NCBI RefSeq assembly: GCF_000931935.2
Contig: NZ_AZAC01000034.1
Coordinates: 62,001-126,000, forward strand
DNA: 64,000 nucleotides
Reading direction: 5' to 3'
DNA from: Dethiosulfatarculus sandiegensis
GTDB lineage: Bacteria; Desulfobacterota; Desulfarculia; Desulfarculales; Desulfarculaceae
Shown: positions 8,331 to 18,034 of the stretch, piece by piece
How the letters are laid out: the number at the start of each line of letters is the position of its first letter
Numbering within the stretch: the first letter of the stretch is position 1
The notes under the pieces: generated by a model
Seen by the model: only the letters and a program-made list of their open reading frames with translations
Database searches by the model: none
Told to the model about the DNA's origin: nothing
Translations under genes and position numbers: made by a program

Positions 8331-9634
8331 GTTAAGAGGTTCCGAAAAAAACAGCGAAAAGAATTACAGGAACAAATCAGTTGCTTTAGTTGATTTTTTA
8401 CCTTCAAAAGGTTCTTTGATCCCGGCCCAGGGTGAGCCGGTGGTGTCCCTGTTTTTTAAAAGGGCGCGTGCAAGGCGTGTTTTCCCATCAAGGCCCCCAC
8501 TTCGTCCCGGTCATACCCTGATAATGCGAGATTCACCTTAGCTCAGCGGTTTGGTTTAAGTCAAATCCTGTTTGAATGGGCTCACTCTTTGGTGAAAGTT
8601 TAAAATTTCAGCATAGAGGCTTATAAACCAAAACCAATACCCAATTCCATAAGTGCTGATGCGTTTTGTAGTGAAGGCAATTGCCTGGAGCGACTGATTT
8701 GGAAATGTTCTTTTTCCTGCCTTGGTTTCGTTTTTTAGCGAGTCAGCATAAAGGTCTCGCCTGTCTTTGGTTTTTGCTTTATTTACGGTAGGGTCTGCCC
8801 GGGGCATAGTTTGGGAAAAATGCCTTTTGACTAGAAGGTCAATTTTTAATACACTGAAAAACTTTTACAAAAAACTTATTAAAACCTGATAACAGGGTTG
8901 CCTGTTTACCGGTTAAGCTGAACAGTACCTGGTGTTTATATGCGTGTAAAAAGTATGACCAGGGGGTGAAAGTGGATTATTGTATATTACAATTAATTTC
9001 TAACCTTAGTAGCAGGACGTTTTTCAATACCTTGCTAGTTACCTAATATATTTGATGATTTTTCCATAAAAAGGAAATAGCCATAAAATGGGGGTGAATT
9101 CACCGAAAGCCGGGCCCTTGGTTCAGGGCCTGGTCTTAGGGATTGACCCGGCAAGACTACTAAGCGCCGGCTTTTTTATTTTCTAAAATAAAGTAATTGC
9201 CTTCTCTAAATGGTTTTACTTTTGTCTCCGGGCCTGCCCTTGAACTCTGTTTTATCCACTTACTCTTTACTGTTTTTCAGTAAAAAGACTCAGTTACCCA
9301 GGCCTTGTCATTTTAAATCCCCTGTATTCCGTTTTTTAAAAACTCTTTTTTTAGAATAGCAAAATAAGATATGAGTCTTTTCGTATGGTTGTTTGGAAGG
9401 TTTGCAATTTAAATGAAGTCAGTAAGAGTTATGTGCTTTGGAATAGCCTGTTTTGTCTAATTGCTAATTCTCTTAATAATATAAGGATGTTTATTTTTTA
9501 CCCGTTCCTTGAATTGATGATTTTTATTATTTGTTAACTTGACTATTTTTTATTACTTTGGCATTTTAGTTTAAGAGTTGGGCTGTTTGGCTTGTCTTTT
9601 CAGCCTACCTAAAGCATCCATGGAGAACAAGGTA
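8331..9634. other. Long intergenic region between comEC and the GGDEF/EAL gene
   Basis: Divergent promoters for the two flanking genes are expected here. I see no convincing gene; an 83-codon minus frame at 8556-8807 lacks family resemblance or an SD. Notable sites are the perfect palindrome AGGCAATTGCCT (8675-8686) and a structured, terminator-ended element at 9086-9180 described separately. The rest is AT-rich. Confidence 0.4.
9086..9180 (+). ncRNA. Candidate structured RNA element / leader with intrinsic terminator
   Basis: The plus strand folds into a compact set of helices. They are palindrome GGTGAATTCACC (9093-9104), outer gccggg/cccggc, inner hairpins GGCCCT/AGGGCC and GGTC/GACC, and a final ccggc followed by six T's that can instead pair with the upstream aaagccgg. 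Two mutually exclusive pairings, one of them terminator-like, are the signature of a riboswitch or attenuator. It lies ~450 bases before a c-di-GMP enzyme gene, but I do not recognise GEMM or any other class. Confidence 0.35.
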
Positions 9635-12600
9635 ATGAAAACGAGTCTTAAAGACAGCTTCAACCTGGTCAAAGACCTTGATGCCTCCATAGAACGGTTG
9701 CGTATCATTGATAAAGGCAGGACCGGGGCCGGGGCTTGGTTTTCATCTGTCTTGTCCGCATCCAAGGGTGCTGTGGTTATGGCTGTGGATACCGACAATA
9801 TAGTAACCCTTTTCAGCCCGGGAGCTGAAAATATCCTGGGCTACAAAGCCAAAGACCTGATAGGACGAAAGGCCCCGCCGCTTTTTGTGATGGGGTCTTT
9901 TGACGGCAAGGGGGAAAATTCGTCTCCTGATTATGGTGAAGAGGATTGCCTCGCTGATTTCGGTTTACTTGTGCAAATACTGGCTGGGCAGTCGCACAAG
10001 ATTCATCTTCTCAAGGCAGATGGCGGTCTTGCCCTGGTCGAGTTGAACATAAGCCCGGTGAAGGGTTCGGACAACCGCCTGGTCGGTTATGCAGCAGTGG
10101 GCCTTTGCCTGGACAGGCCACTGCCGTGTGAGGGCAGTTTTGACAATCTCCTGAATAACCTGGGAGTGGGCGTCTATCGTTCAACTGTTGATCCAACCGG
10201 TCGGTTTTTAAATGTCAATCCGGCGTTTGCCCATATTTTCGGGTTCAGCGAGCCCATTGAGATTATGGGGCACAATATCCTTTCCTTTTATCATTCACCG
10301 GAAGACAGGGATGCTTTTCTTGCCACCCTGAAAAAATACGGCCGGGTGGAGGACTATGTCCTTAAATTGAGGAACAGGGATGGGAAGCTTTTTTACGCAT
10401 CCTGCACCGCCTCATTGGAGTGTCAGGGCAGCCTGCAATGGATAGACGGGGCCCTGATGGATATCACCAGCCGGTGCCTTACGGAAAAGGCCCTGGAAGA
10501 CAGTGAGGAGCGTTTCCGCTGCCTCAGCGAAAATGCTCCGGATATTATATACACCCTGTACAATGACGGTTCTTTTTCCTATGTAAATCCAGCCTGGAAA
10601 AGAATTCTGGGGCATGAACCCGAGGAAGTTGCAGGCCGCTTTTTTTCGGACTTTTCCCCGCCTGGCCAAGACAGGCGTTTCAAGAAAATCTTTGAGCGCA
10701 TAGGCCGGGAGGCGGAAACGGTTCACGTTAACTGCACCTTGCGCCATAAAGACGGGCATGACCGAATATTGGACTTAAGCGGGGCCCCAAACCTTGATTC
10801 CCAAGGCCGTTTGCTCGGTGTAGTGGGAATGCTCAAAGATATAACCGTGCGGGAAGAGGCCCTGCACCTTTTGCGAAAAAGCCAGGCCAACTTGGCCAGG
10901 GCTCAGAAAATGGCAGGTCTGGCCACCTGGGAGCTTGATCTTAAAACAAGCACTTTCCAATGCTCCGAGGGGGTTTTCAGGATTTATGGTGTAGAGGATC
11001 CGGACAGACCCTTTACCACAGATGACTTTTTGAAATCAGTACACCCAAAAGACCGAAAAAAGGTGAAGAATATCCTGCGCAACATAGCGGGGTTCAAAGA
11101 AGGTATATCCCTGGAGCATAGAATCATAAAACCGGACGGCTCTCAGGGGGTGGTGAGCCAGGTGGCGGAGTTGATTCTGAACAAGAGCAACGAGCCCCTG
11201 GCCTTGGCCGGAGCTGTCCAGGATATTACCGAGCTTAAGAAATCCGAACAAAGGATAAGGCTCTTGGCCAGGGTGGTGGAGAACACCATTGAAGGCATAA
11301 TGGTCACCGATGAGAAAGCCTCCATTGTGCTGGTCAATCAAGCCTTTACCGCTATTACCGGATATGAGCCTAACGAGGTTGTAGGGGCAAAACCCAGTAT
11401 ATTGAGTTCCGGCCGTCATCCGGCGGATTATTTTCAGCGTATGTGGGATTCGCTTTTGAGCGAAGGTTATTGGCAGGGGGAGATCTGGAACAAACGCAAG
11501 GATTCCCATCTTTATCCCGCCTGGCTCACTGTAACGGCCATCAAGGACCATAAGGATCGCGTCTCCCATTATGTGGGGGTTTTTCATGATATAACCGAAG
11601 TCAAGCGCAATGAGCGCAAGATAGCATACCAGGCGTATCATGACGCTCTCACCGGCCTGCCCAACCGCCTTTTGTTTTATGATCGCCTGCAGATGGCCAT
11701 AGCCCATGCCAATCGCAAGGGATTGTTCCTGGCGGTGATGTTTCTGGATCTGGATAATTTCAAGGATATCAATGACAGCCTGGGACACCATGTGGGTGAT
11801 CTTTTACTGAAAAAGGTTGCGGAGAGAATCAACCGCTGGGTCAGGGGCGAAGATACCGTGGCCCGGTTGGGCGGCGATGAATTCATCATGCTGCTTTTGG
11901 GCAATGAAAAGGGCGTGCAGGCGAAAAAGGTGGCGCAAAGGGTTTTACACTCCTTGGCCGAGCCCTTTGAGATCGAGGAAAATAAGCTGTTTATAAACGG
12001 CAGCATAGGCATCACCATTTACCCCACTGACGGCAAGGATCCCCAGACGCTTTTGTCCAATGCGGACCTGGCCATGTATCAGGCCAAGGACCAGGGGCGC
12101 AACACCTACCGGCTTTTTACCAGGGAAATGAATCAAAAGGTCATGCAAAGGGTTTCCATGGAGGCTTCTTTGCGTCAGGCCCTGGAAAAAGGCGAGTTCA
12201 GGGTTTACTACCAACCCCAGGTTGACTTGAACACCGGCAGCATGGTGGGGGCCGAGGCCCTTTTAAGGTGGGAACACCCCGGCAAGGGCCTTTTGGGGCC
12301 TGATGAGTTCATTCCTCTGGCCGAGTCCAGCGGACTTATCGTTCCCATTGGCGAGTGGGTTCTGGCTCAGGCCTGTTCTCAAGCCAGATCCTGGCATGAT
12401 CAGGGATTTAGAGGGCTTTTGGTTTCGGTTAACCTTTCGCCCCGGCAGTTTCAGCAGCCCAACCTGGTGAGTCAGATCAGGTCCATATTGACCCAGACCG
12501 GGCTTGACCCGTCTTGCTTGGAACTGGAGGTGACCGAAAGCGTGGTCATGCAAAACGTGGAAGACGCCATCCTAACCATGAGCCGACTTTGTAAATTAGG

Positions 12601-12937
12601 GGTGCGGCTTTCTTTGGATGACTTTGGCCGGGGCTATTCCTCTTTGTATTATCTTAAACGGTTTCCCATGCACACCCTTAAAATAGACCGCTCCTTTGTG
12701 CGGGATATCACCCTTGATCAGGCCGGGGCGGCCATAGTCAACACCATTATAGATATGAGCGGCAACCTGAGTCTGAAAGTGGTGGCCGAAGGTGTGGAGA
12801 CAAAAGAGCAACTACAATTTTTAAAGATTAACCGCTGTGACCAGATGCAGGGTTTTTTGTTTTGCCGTCCCATCCCTCAAAAAGATCTGACCACGCTTAT
12901 GACCGAGGGGAAGAAACTCGATTTGTGTGTGGCCTAG
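9635..12937 (+). CDS. PAS-repeat GGDEF/EAL cyclic-di-GMP enzyme
   Basis: About 1100 residues, cytoplasmic, no membrane span. About five PAS domains in tandem (roughly 25-145, 150-270, 280-405, 410-530, 540-660) are followed by GGDEF and EAL domains. The diguanylate cyclase motif GGDEF (about 746-750) is intact, and RGED five residues before it is a canonical inhibitory I-site. The phosphodiesterase side also keeps its key motifs: EALLRW (Glu ~874), SVNLSPRQF, ELEVTES, LDDFGRGYSS, LKIDRSF and VVAEGVET. Both synthesis and breakdown of c-di-GMP are therefore possible, set by PAS inputs. The start at ATG 9635 has ggag at 9 bases; ATG 9620 and TTG 9578 are alternatives. Confidence 0.93.
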   Translation: MKTSLKDSFNLVKDLDASIERLRIIDKGRTGAGAWFSSVLSASKGAVVMAVDTDNIVTLFSPGAENILGYKAKDLIGRKAPPLFVMGSFDGKGENSSPDYGEEDCLADFGLLVQILAGQSHKIHLLKADGGLALVELNISPVKGSDNRLVGYAAVGLCLDRPLPCEGSFDNLLNNLGVGVYRSTVDPTGRFLNVNPAFAHIFGFSEPIEIMGHNILSFYHSPEDRDAFLATLKKYGRVEDYVLKLRNRDGKLFYASCTASLECQGSLQWIDGALMDITSRCLTEKALEDSEERFRCLSENAPDIIYTLYNDGSFSYVNPAWKRILGHEPEEVAGRFFSDFSPPGQDRRFKKIFERIGREAETVHVNCTLRHKDGHDRILDLSGAPNLDSQGRLLGVVGMLKDITVREEALHLLRKSQANLARAQKMAGLATWELDLKTSTFQCSEGVFRIYGVEDPDRPFTTDDFLKSVHPKDRKKVKNILRNIAGFKEGISLEHRIIKPDGSQGVVSQVAELILNKSNEPLALAGAVQDITELKKSEQRIRLLARVVENTIEGIMVTDEKASIVLVNQAFTAITGYEPNEVVGAKPSILSSGRHPADYFQRMWDSLLSEGYWQGEIWNKRKDSHLYPAWLTVTAIKDHKDRVSHYVGVFHDITEVKRNERKIAYQAYHDALTGLPNRLLFYDRLQMAIAHANRKGLFLAVMFLDLDNFKDINDSLGHHVGDLLLKKVAERINRWVRGEDTVARLGGDEFIMLLLGNEKGVQAKKVAQRVLHSLAEPFEIEENKLFINGSIGITIYPTDGKDPQTLLSNADLAMYQAKDQGRNTYRLFTREMNQKVMQRVSMEASLRQALEKGEFRVYYQPQVDLNTGSMVGAEALLRWEHPGKGLLGPDEFIPLAESSGLIVPIGEWVLAQACSQARSWHDQGFRGLLVSVNLSPRQFQQPNLVSQIRSILTQTGLDPSCLELEVTESVVMQNVEDAILTMSRLCKLGVRLSLDDFGRGYSSLYYLKRFPMHTLKIDRSFVRDITLDQAGAAIVNTIIDMSGNLSLKVVAEGVETKEQLQFLKINRCDQMQGFLFCRPIPQKDLTTLMTEGKKLDLCVA

Positions 12938-13484
12938 CTGCGATAAGGTCATAACAGTTGAGGTCGATTACCTTGTAAATTGCCCAGCTTTCTTTTCTGA
13001 ACGCCATTTTTTCTTCTAAAATATTGGGCTGATAAATGCTTGTGGATTAATGCTTGGGGTCCGGTTGCAGTTTTTAATTTTCTCGCCCGCCGGTTTTAGG
13101 GCAGCCTTTTGGTTGAAAGACCATTACAATAACCGACCATGGTGCATTTTTTAAGGTAACCTGGGACTATTGGTTTTAATGCCTTTTAGATCCCAATCCT
13201 TAGCTGTCAGCCCGCCTTGGTAATTGACAATTGCCTTTGCTAAAGGTTAATTAGGAGTTTGGCGCAAAGCGGCTCCCAAGATGGGCCACGACAAAAAAAT
13301 AAATGAGCCGGGTGCCTGGCAGTGAGGGAAGGCCGGTCAGGTTTTTTTGACCCAAACTGGGTAAAGAATCCTTTATTGCCGAGTTTGGCAAATTGCTTGG
13401 CTTTGGAATCTCCTGCCAAAGGCCCGGATAATTCTTATATCCTCCTGGTCAGAGGCTGGTTTGTACAACATAAGGAGTCTATAC
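12938..13484. other. Intergenic region, nothing recognised
   Basis: Downstream of the GGDEF/EAL gene and upstream of the TPR gene, on the same strand. No clear terminator, RNA gene or conserved site was seen; a promoter for the TPR gene is presumed. Confidence 0.3.
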
Positions 13485-14873
13485 ATGCTTCGGCGATTTT
13501 TATGCTTAATGGCTTTTCTGGTAATAAGTTTGGGCCTGGTGGGCAGTGCCTGGGCCTTGCCCGAGAGAGTGGATCTGGGGCTTATTACGGTTAAGGACAG
13601 TGAGCTGGCCCAAAAGCTTAAAGCCAGGCTTTTGGCTGGTGACAAGTTCGAGCCTCTGGCCAAAGAATATTCGGTCGGTCCGGCTGCCGCCCGGGGAGGC
13701 CGTTTAGGCAAGGTTCCCGTGAAAAGGCTGCGTAGTGAGTATAAAGCCGCGCTTGAGGGCCTGGTCGCAGGTAAACCCAGCAAGGTTATACCTACTGAAG
13801 AAGGCTATACCATTTTAATGCTGTTCGACTCCCGTAAGAAAGAGGTGGCCAAGCCCAAATCCGTGCCTGCGCCAAAGCAGGGAGCTAAGCCTGCCAAGCA
13901 AAAGGCCCCGGAAAAACCGTTGCCTCCCCTGCCCGAGACTCCTCAGTTGACAGCCCGTAATATGACCATGGCCGGGTTGGAATCCCTGCAAGTGGGACAG
14001 GCCAAAGAAGCAGCGGAACAGTTCTCTGCCGCGCTGGGAGAGAACCCCAAAGATGACAGCGCTGCTTTTTTCCTGCATATCGCCCAACAGGTGGTGAAAA
14101 AAGAAGTCAAGGTCTCCGCCGGTAAGGAGTTTGCAGAAGGATTCATGGCCATGCTCGAGGGTAGGGTGGACAAGGCCCGCGACCTGTTCAGAAAAGCGGC
14201 AAGGGAAGATACGGATTTCTGGCAGGCCTATTTATTTGAGGCCAATATGGCGGCGGCTATGGGTGACGGTGAAAACGCCCTTAAGCTGCTCAAAACAGTG
14301 ATTCAGCTTAACCCCAATTCAACCAAGGCGCTTATCTCCCTGGGCACCGTAACCAGGGAGGCCGGAAACTTGGATGGTTCTATTGAATACTTCAAAAGGG
14401 CTTTAGAAAAGAATCCCGAATCAGCCGAGGCCCTATACCAGACAGGTTCCACCTTTTTGCTTGCTGGTGACAACAAAGAGGCTGAAAAGTACCTCAGAAG
14501 GGCCATTGCCATTGATCCTTACAAGGACGAGGCCTTTAACGATCTGGGGCTTGCCTTGGCCAGGACAAACCGCCCCAAAGAGGCCGAGGCATCCTATCGC
14601 AAGGCCCTGGAGCTGAATTCCAATTATGCTCCGGCCCACCTCAATCTGGGTAATTTGTACGCCACCCACAACTTTGTGGACAAGGCTATTGATGAATACA
14701 ACAAGGCGCTGGTGGTGGATCCCGCCCTGGCGGTGGCCCACAACAACCTGGCCGCGGCCTATGCTCTGAAACAGGAGTGGGACACGGCCAATGATCATGC
14801 CCAAAAAGCCATGAAAATGGGCTTTCAAGTTCCCAAAAAGTTGCTGAAGGAATTGGCTATTCATTCCAGATAG
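13485..14873 (+). CDS. Exported parvulin-like PPIase domain plus TPR-repeat protein
   Basis: 462 residues from ATG 13485, preceded by aaggag at 8 bases. A signal peptide (RRFLCLMAFLVISLGLVGSAWA) directs export. Residues about 28-105 resemble the parvulin/PpiC rotamase fold (ARLLAGDKFEPLAKEYSVGP, GGRLGKVP, then a turn to EEGYTILML). A Pro/Lys linker leads to at least six TPR units (from about 165; for example GDGENALKLLKTVIQLNPNS and NLDGSIEYFKRALEKNPESA). The likely role is a periplasmic folding or assembly scaffold. The substrate is unknown. Confidence 0.82.
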   Translation: MLRRFLCLMAFLVISLGLVGSAWALPERVDLGLITVKDSELAQKLKARLLAGDKFEPLAKEYSVGPAAARGGRLGKVPVKRLRSEYKAALEGLVAGKPSKVIPTEEGYTILMLFDSRKKEVAKPKSVPAPKQGAKPAKQKAPEKPLPPLPETPQLTARNMTMAGLESLQVGQAKEAAEQFSAALGENPKDDSAAFFLHIAQQVVKKEVKVSAGKEFAEGFMAMLEGRVDKARDLFRKAAREDTDFWQAYLFEANMAAAMGDGENALKLLKTVIQLNPNSTKALISLGTVTREAGNLDGSIEYFKRALEKNPESAEALYQTGSTFLLAGDNKEAEKYLRRAIAIDPYKDEAFNDLGLALARTNRPKEAEASYRKALELNSNYAPAHLNLGNLYATHNFVDKAIDEYNKALVVDPALAVAHNNLAAAYALKQEWDTANDHAQKAMKMGFQVPKKLLKELAIHSR

Positions 14874-14890
14874 CAGGAGCCTGATCTGAT

Positions 14891-14932
14891 AAAAAAACCC
14901 CGGCCTTTTTTATAAGGGCCGGGGTTTTTATT
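14891..14932. terminator. Bidirectional terminator after the TPR gene
   Basis: aaaaaccccggcc pairs with ggccggggttttt around an 11-base loop, giving T runs in both directions between the convergent TPR gene and the 242-residue gene. A smaller ccccc/ggggg hairpin follows at about 14956-14973. Confidence 0.88.
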
Positions 14933-14995
14933 TGAATAGGTCCAGGCATCGTAACCCCCCACACATGGGGGTCTATTCAATTTGCCCGGGTATTT

Positions 14996-15724
14996 TTACA
15001 GGGGGCGGCCGGGAGCAAGTTTCCAGACAAGTTCGCCGCGAGCCATGTTTTCCATGACAATGTTTTCGTTGGGGTTTTCCAGATTAAGCGCCGCCCTGGC
15101 CTGGATTCCCCCATCCTGATCCAGAGTTTCTATGACCAGTCTGCCGTTTTTCTGTGATTTTCTTTTTAGTTCCGCCGGTTTTTTACCAAGCCTGGTCAAG
15201 GCGCGCAGGCCCAGATGATCCGGTACAGGCAAGTTGTCCATGGTCTTTAATAGGCCGTTCCACTTTCCGGCCGCACCAAAAATCTTGATAAGATCCCGTG
15301 CGGTTTGCCCTGAGAAAGTGGCATAGGGCCGCTTTGCTTTAAGGGCTTTTTCTTCAGTCTCCAGATAGGTTTCCCAGGCGCTTTTAAGTTTCCGGAATCG
15401 TTCTTCCGGAAGATTCCAGCTTTGGCGTCTTAAAAAGCCTTTTAGTCTGCCTAAGTTTACCAAAGCCCTGGCAGGGCCTCTGAAACTCGCGTTGCCGATG
15501 TTTTTTGGGTTCAAGTCTCTGAAAAGCATATCCAGATATGCCCTGGCCACGGCAGAGCCAAGGGCTGACTTCTCATCGGTGGATAAGGCCGGCAGGTTGG
15601 CCAGTGATTCCGCCAGGGCCACTTCCGGCATTTCACCACTGGTTTCAATAAAAAGCGCTTCATCATCCAACCAGGAAGGGCAGTGGATTTCAAATGGGTC
15701 AATTGGCATTTTGGGTTCTCGCAT
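14996..15724 (-). CDS. Conserved-looking protein of unknown function (242 aa)
   Basis: A soluble, mainly helical protein with no signal peptide, membrane segment or recognisable motif. It opens with an acidic segment (CPSWLDDEALFIETSGEMPE) and has a basic middle (RRQSWNLPEERFRKLKSAWETYL) and a beta-like C-terminus (GRLVIETLDQDGGIQARAAL). Codon usage looks like its neighbours, which supports real coding. It stands alone, convergent to the TPR gene. No SD is clear at the ATG at 15724; ATG 15709 is an alternative. I do not recognise the family. Confidence 0.6.
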   Translation of the reverse strand: MREPKMPIDPFEIHCPSWLDDEALFIETSGEMPEVALAESLANLPALSTDEKSALGSAVARAYLDMLFRDLNPKNIGNASFRGPARALVNLGRLKGFLRRQSWNLPEERFRKLKSAWETYLETEEKALKAKRPYATFSGQTARDLIKIFGAAGKWNGLLKTMDNLPVPDHLGLRALTRLGKKPAELKRKSQKNGRLVIETLDQDGGIQARAALNLENPNENIVMENMARGELVWKLAPGRPL

Positions 15725-16208
15725 TTATATGGAAAACGAAATAGTCATGTAGGATAGTGCAATTATTACAGTAAGTTATTTTTGTGCAACCAGTGAAGCC
15801 ACATGGCTTGACAAAAGATTTTGTTTTTCGCAGGAGAAAGGCCGCGCGACAAGAGATGCAGCCTAAAATAATGTACAATTCAATAAAAGGGGTTTTTTTG
15901 TCCGGTTTTTGCAACAAAATTGTGAGCAATGCAAAACAGTTTTAACTTATGATTGCCAAATGACCGGCCTGGTGATATTAAACCCTAACAGTGTTAATCG
16001 GTTTCAGCCATAGAATATAGGGCTGAAAAAAGAATTGATAAAACAAAAACCATTGACGCAGTTTTTCGTGAAAACCTGAGGACGAGGTTATTGCTTGGGT
16101 GACAACTTTAAGGTTTTGAATGTCTGGTTGTTCCCGGCAGACTTAGCTCCGCTGCCCGTCCCTTAAACGCCCACCAAAGCCAAGGCGATATAAAAGGAAG
16201 GAATAACC
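15725..16208. other. Divergent intergenic region, nothing recognised
   Basis: About 480 bases between two divergent genes of unknown function. AT-rich; I see no RNA gene, repeat or long hairpin. Promoters for both neighbours are presumed. Confidence 0.3.
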
Positions 16209-16646
16209 ATGGGCGCAGGAGGCTTCAGTACTAACTACAGGGAAGACAGCCTTATTTCTCGTCTGGAGAATTCAAGGGCTTCCCTATGGCGGCGTCAGCT
16301 GTCCCAGTTGAATGACTGTGCCGGTGAATTGGCCAGACGTTTGGCCATGAAATTGGTGAACGACGAGCTGGTCGAAACCACCAACCAGACCGAACTTGAG
16401 AGCCAGCTGGCTCAATGCCTGCAAAAACTGCTGGTGGCCGAAGATTTTGATATTCAATATGATATCGCCCCAGTTCGTGAATTGGTGCCCAGGCCCAACC
16501 GAGTCTCGCTTTACGTCACCGCCTTTATCATCGAAAAGTTGATTGACCATCGCTCTATAGTAGATATCTTTGGTACAGACCTTGAGATTTACAAGGCAGT
16601 GGATGAAACGGTTGATTCTTTGATAACCGCCGGCGGCAAGAAATAA
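16209..16646 (+). CDS. Unknown soluble protein (145 aa)
   Basis: The start is well supported: aaggaagg 8 bases before the ATG. The product is helical and acidic, with Arg/Trp-rich N-terminal part (SRASLWRRQLSQLNDCAGELARRL) and a region with VSLYVTAFIIEKLIDHRSIVDIFG. No membrane segment or known domain is evident. It converges on the GAF-domain gene with under 100 bases between them. It might serve a signalling or housekeeping role with the GAF and stress-protein genes, but position is the only hint. Confidence 0.65.
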   Translation: MGAGGFSTNYREDSLISRLENSRASLWRRQLSQLNDCAGELARRLAMKLVNDELVETTNQTELESQLAQCLQKLLVAEDFDIQYDIAPVRELVPRPNRVSLYVTAFIIEKLIDHRSIVDIFGTDLEIYKAVDETVDSLITAGGKK

Positions 16647-16739
16647 GGCCGTTAAGGTCTTTTTATAACAGGCCCAAATGCTTTCCACCTGTGGTTGCGG
16701 TGTGATCAGACGTTCGAAAACGCCTGTTCCCACCTGCAA

Positions 16740-17297
16740 TCAAAACCTTTCCCAACCGTCCGGTAGACTGCTTACTATATCCCATATGGACTGCAAGGCA
16801 TTCAAGACCCGGGTATAGCGCATAGCCAGGCCTATGTTTTCAGCCAGGAGCAGAAGAATATCATGGTCATGCTGACTGACCTCCCAGACCTGGTCGTGAT
16901 ATAGCCTGAGGACCCCCAAGACCTCTCCAGACCCCAACATGGGCAAGGAAACAATGGCCTTGATTCCTTCTGCGTGGGTTTCTTCCGGGTATTGCAGATC
17001 CTTTTCAACCGTGGTGTCCGGTATGATTACAGACTGTCCTTCCATGGCCTGGGCCAGGCTTTTGTCCGCAATCACAGGCCCTTTATTCAAAAATTGGTTG
17101 CTCAGGCCAAAACTGGCCAAAAGTTCAAGTTCCCTGGTGTTGGGATTGAGGACAAAAAGGGTTGAGCCCTTGATGCCCAGAGTCGAGGTCAATAATCCGT
17201 TCATGTTGTCGGCCAGTACCTCCAGACTGGATGCACCACCTAAGGCCTGGCAGATCACTCTCAAACTTTCATGATCAATCCTGTCTTGTGCTGACAT
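16740..17297 (-). CDS. GAF-domain sensor protein
   Basis: 185 residues from ATG 17297, which has aagggg at 6 bases; upstream in-frame starts lack an SD. A single GAF domain fills most of the protein: DNMNGLLTSTLGIKGSTLFVL, SLAQAMEGQSVIIPDT, IVSLPMLGSGEVLGVLRLY and a closing helix. There is no output domain, so it would act as a free small-molecule or redox sensor passing its signal to a partner. The universal stress protein lies just upstream on the same strand. Confidence 0.82.
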   Translation of the reverse strand: MSAQDRIDHESLRVICQALGGASSLEVLADNMNGLLTSTLGIKGSTLFVLNPNTRELELLASFGLSNQFLNKGPVIADKSLAQAMEGQSVIIPDTTVEKDLQYPEETHAEGIKAIVSLPMLGSGEVLGVLRLYHDQVWEVSQHDHDILLLLAENIGLAMRYTRVLNALQSIWDIVSSLPDGWERF

Positions 17298-17472
17298 ATT
17301 AAACCCCTTGTCTGCTAGTCGTTTTTGTCCCCGGGCCTCTAAGTCCGGGCCTTTACCGGCCAAGATCACTCATTTTTCAATCAGGCTTGAGGCATCCCAA
17401 AGGTATTTCCCCTTTTGCACTTTCAAGGTCCTTGGCTTTTAACCGGCGTCAGAGGGTGGTCTTGGCAAAATA

Positions 17473-17937
17473 TCAGGTAACCAGGCAGGCTGTTGCACCG
17501 CGCAGTCCTGCCAGCACCCTGGATTGAATGTTGCGCACAAAAAAGCGGGTTACCCTGTCCTTGCGTTGAGTCAGGATAACTATGTTGAAAAAGCCTTTGT
17601 AAATCGTTTCCAGTATTTCATCGGCAACATCTTTACCGCGCGGCCTGAAAACTACCTTCACGGCATCCTCTTCAAAGCCGTTCTCCGCCAGGTATTTCAC
17701 AATGTTTTTTAACTCTTCTTCTTTTCTGGTCAGCTCCCTGCTTAGGAAATTCATTCCGGTTTTCAACCGTGAGGTTACGTTTCCCGTGGTGGTGTTCACC
17801 TGGGGCAGGGGGGCATAGACATGAAAAAGGGTCACCTCAACCTCTTCCCTTTGCCCAAAGGTCTGGACCAGGAAATCCAGAGCCATGCGGTCCAAAGGTG
17901 AAAAGTCATATGGAACCAGGATTTTTTGTTTGGCCAT
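17473..17937 (-). CDS. Universal stress protein (UspA family)
   Basis: 154 residues, normal for a single Usp domain. It opens with KILVPYDFSPLDRMALDFL, continues with VTLFHVYAP, has a charged helix (LTRKEEELKNIVKYL), then FRPRGKDVADEIL and FNIVILTQRKD, and ends in a short C-terminal strand (ATACLVT). The usual ATP-binding GxxG-(9)-GS signature is not clear, so this may be a non-nucleotide-binding Usp. The ATG has a perfect aggagg SD. It precedes the GAF gene with ~175 bases between them. Confidence 0.85.
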   Translation of the reverse strand: MAKQKILVPYDFSPLDRMALDFLVQTFGQREEVEVTLFHVYAPLPQVNTTTGNVTSRLKTGMNFLSRELTRKEEELKNIVKYLAENGFEEDAVKVVFRPRGKDVADEILETIYKGFFNIVILTQRKDRVTRFFVRNIQSRVLAGLRGATACLVT

Positions 17938-18034
17938 GAAAAACCTCCTGAAATATGCCAGATCCCTCTATTTCCAGGCTGATAGAAATGGATCGGGCAT
18001 GTCAAGACCTTGCAGGGAATGTTGGCTGTTAAGT

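Noticed and set aside
9086..9180. GEMM (c-di-GMP) riboswitch
   Set aside because: The conserved core of GEMM is absent, although the position would suit one; kept as an unclassified element.
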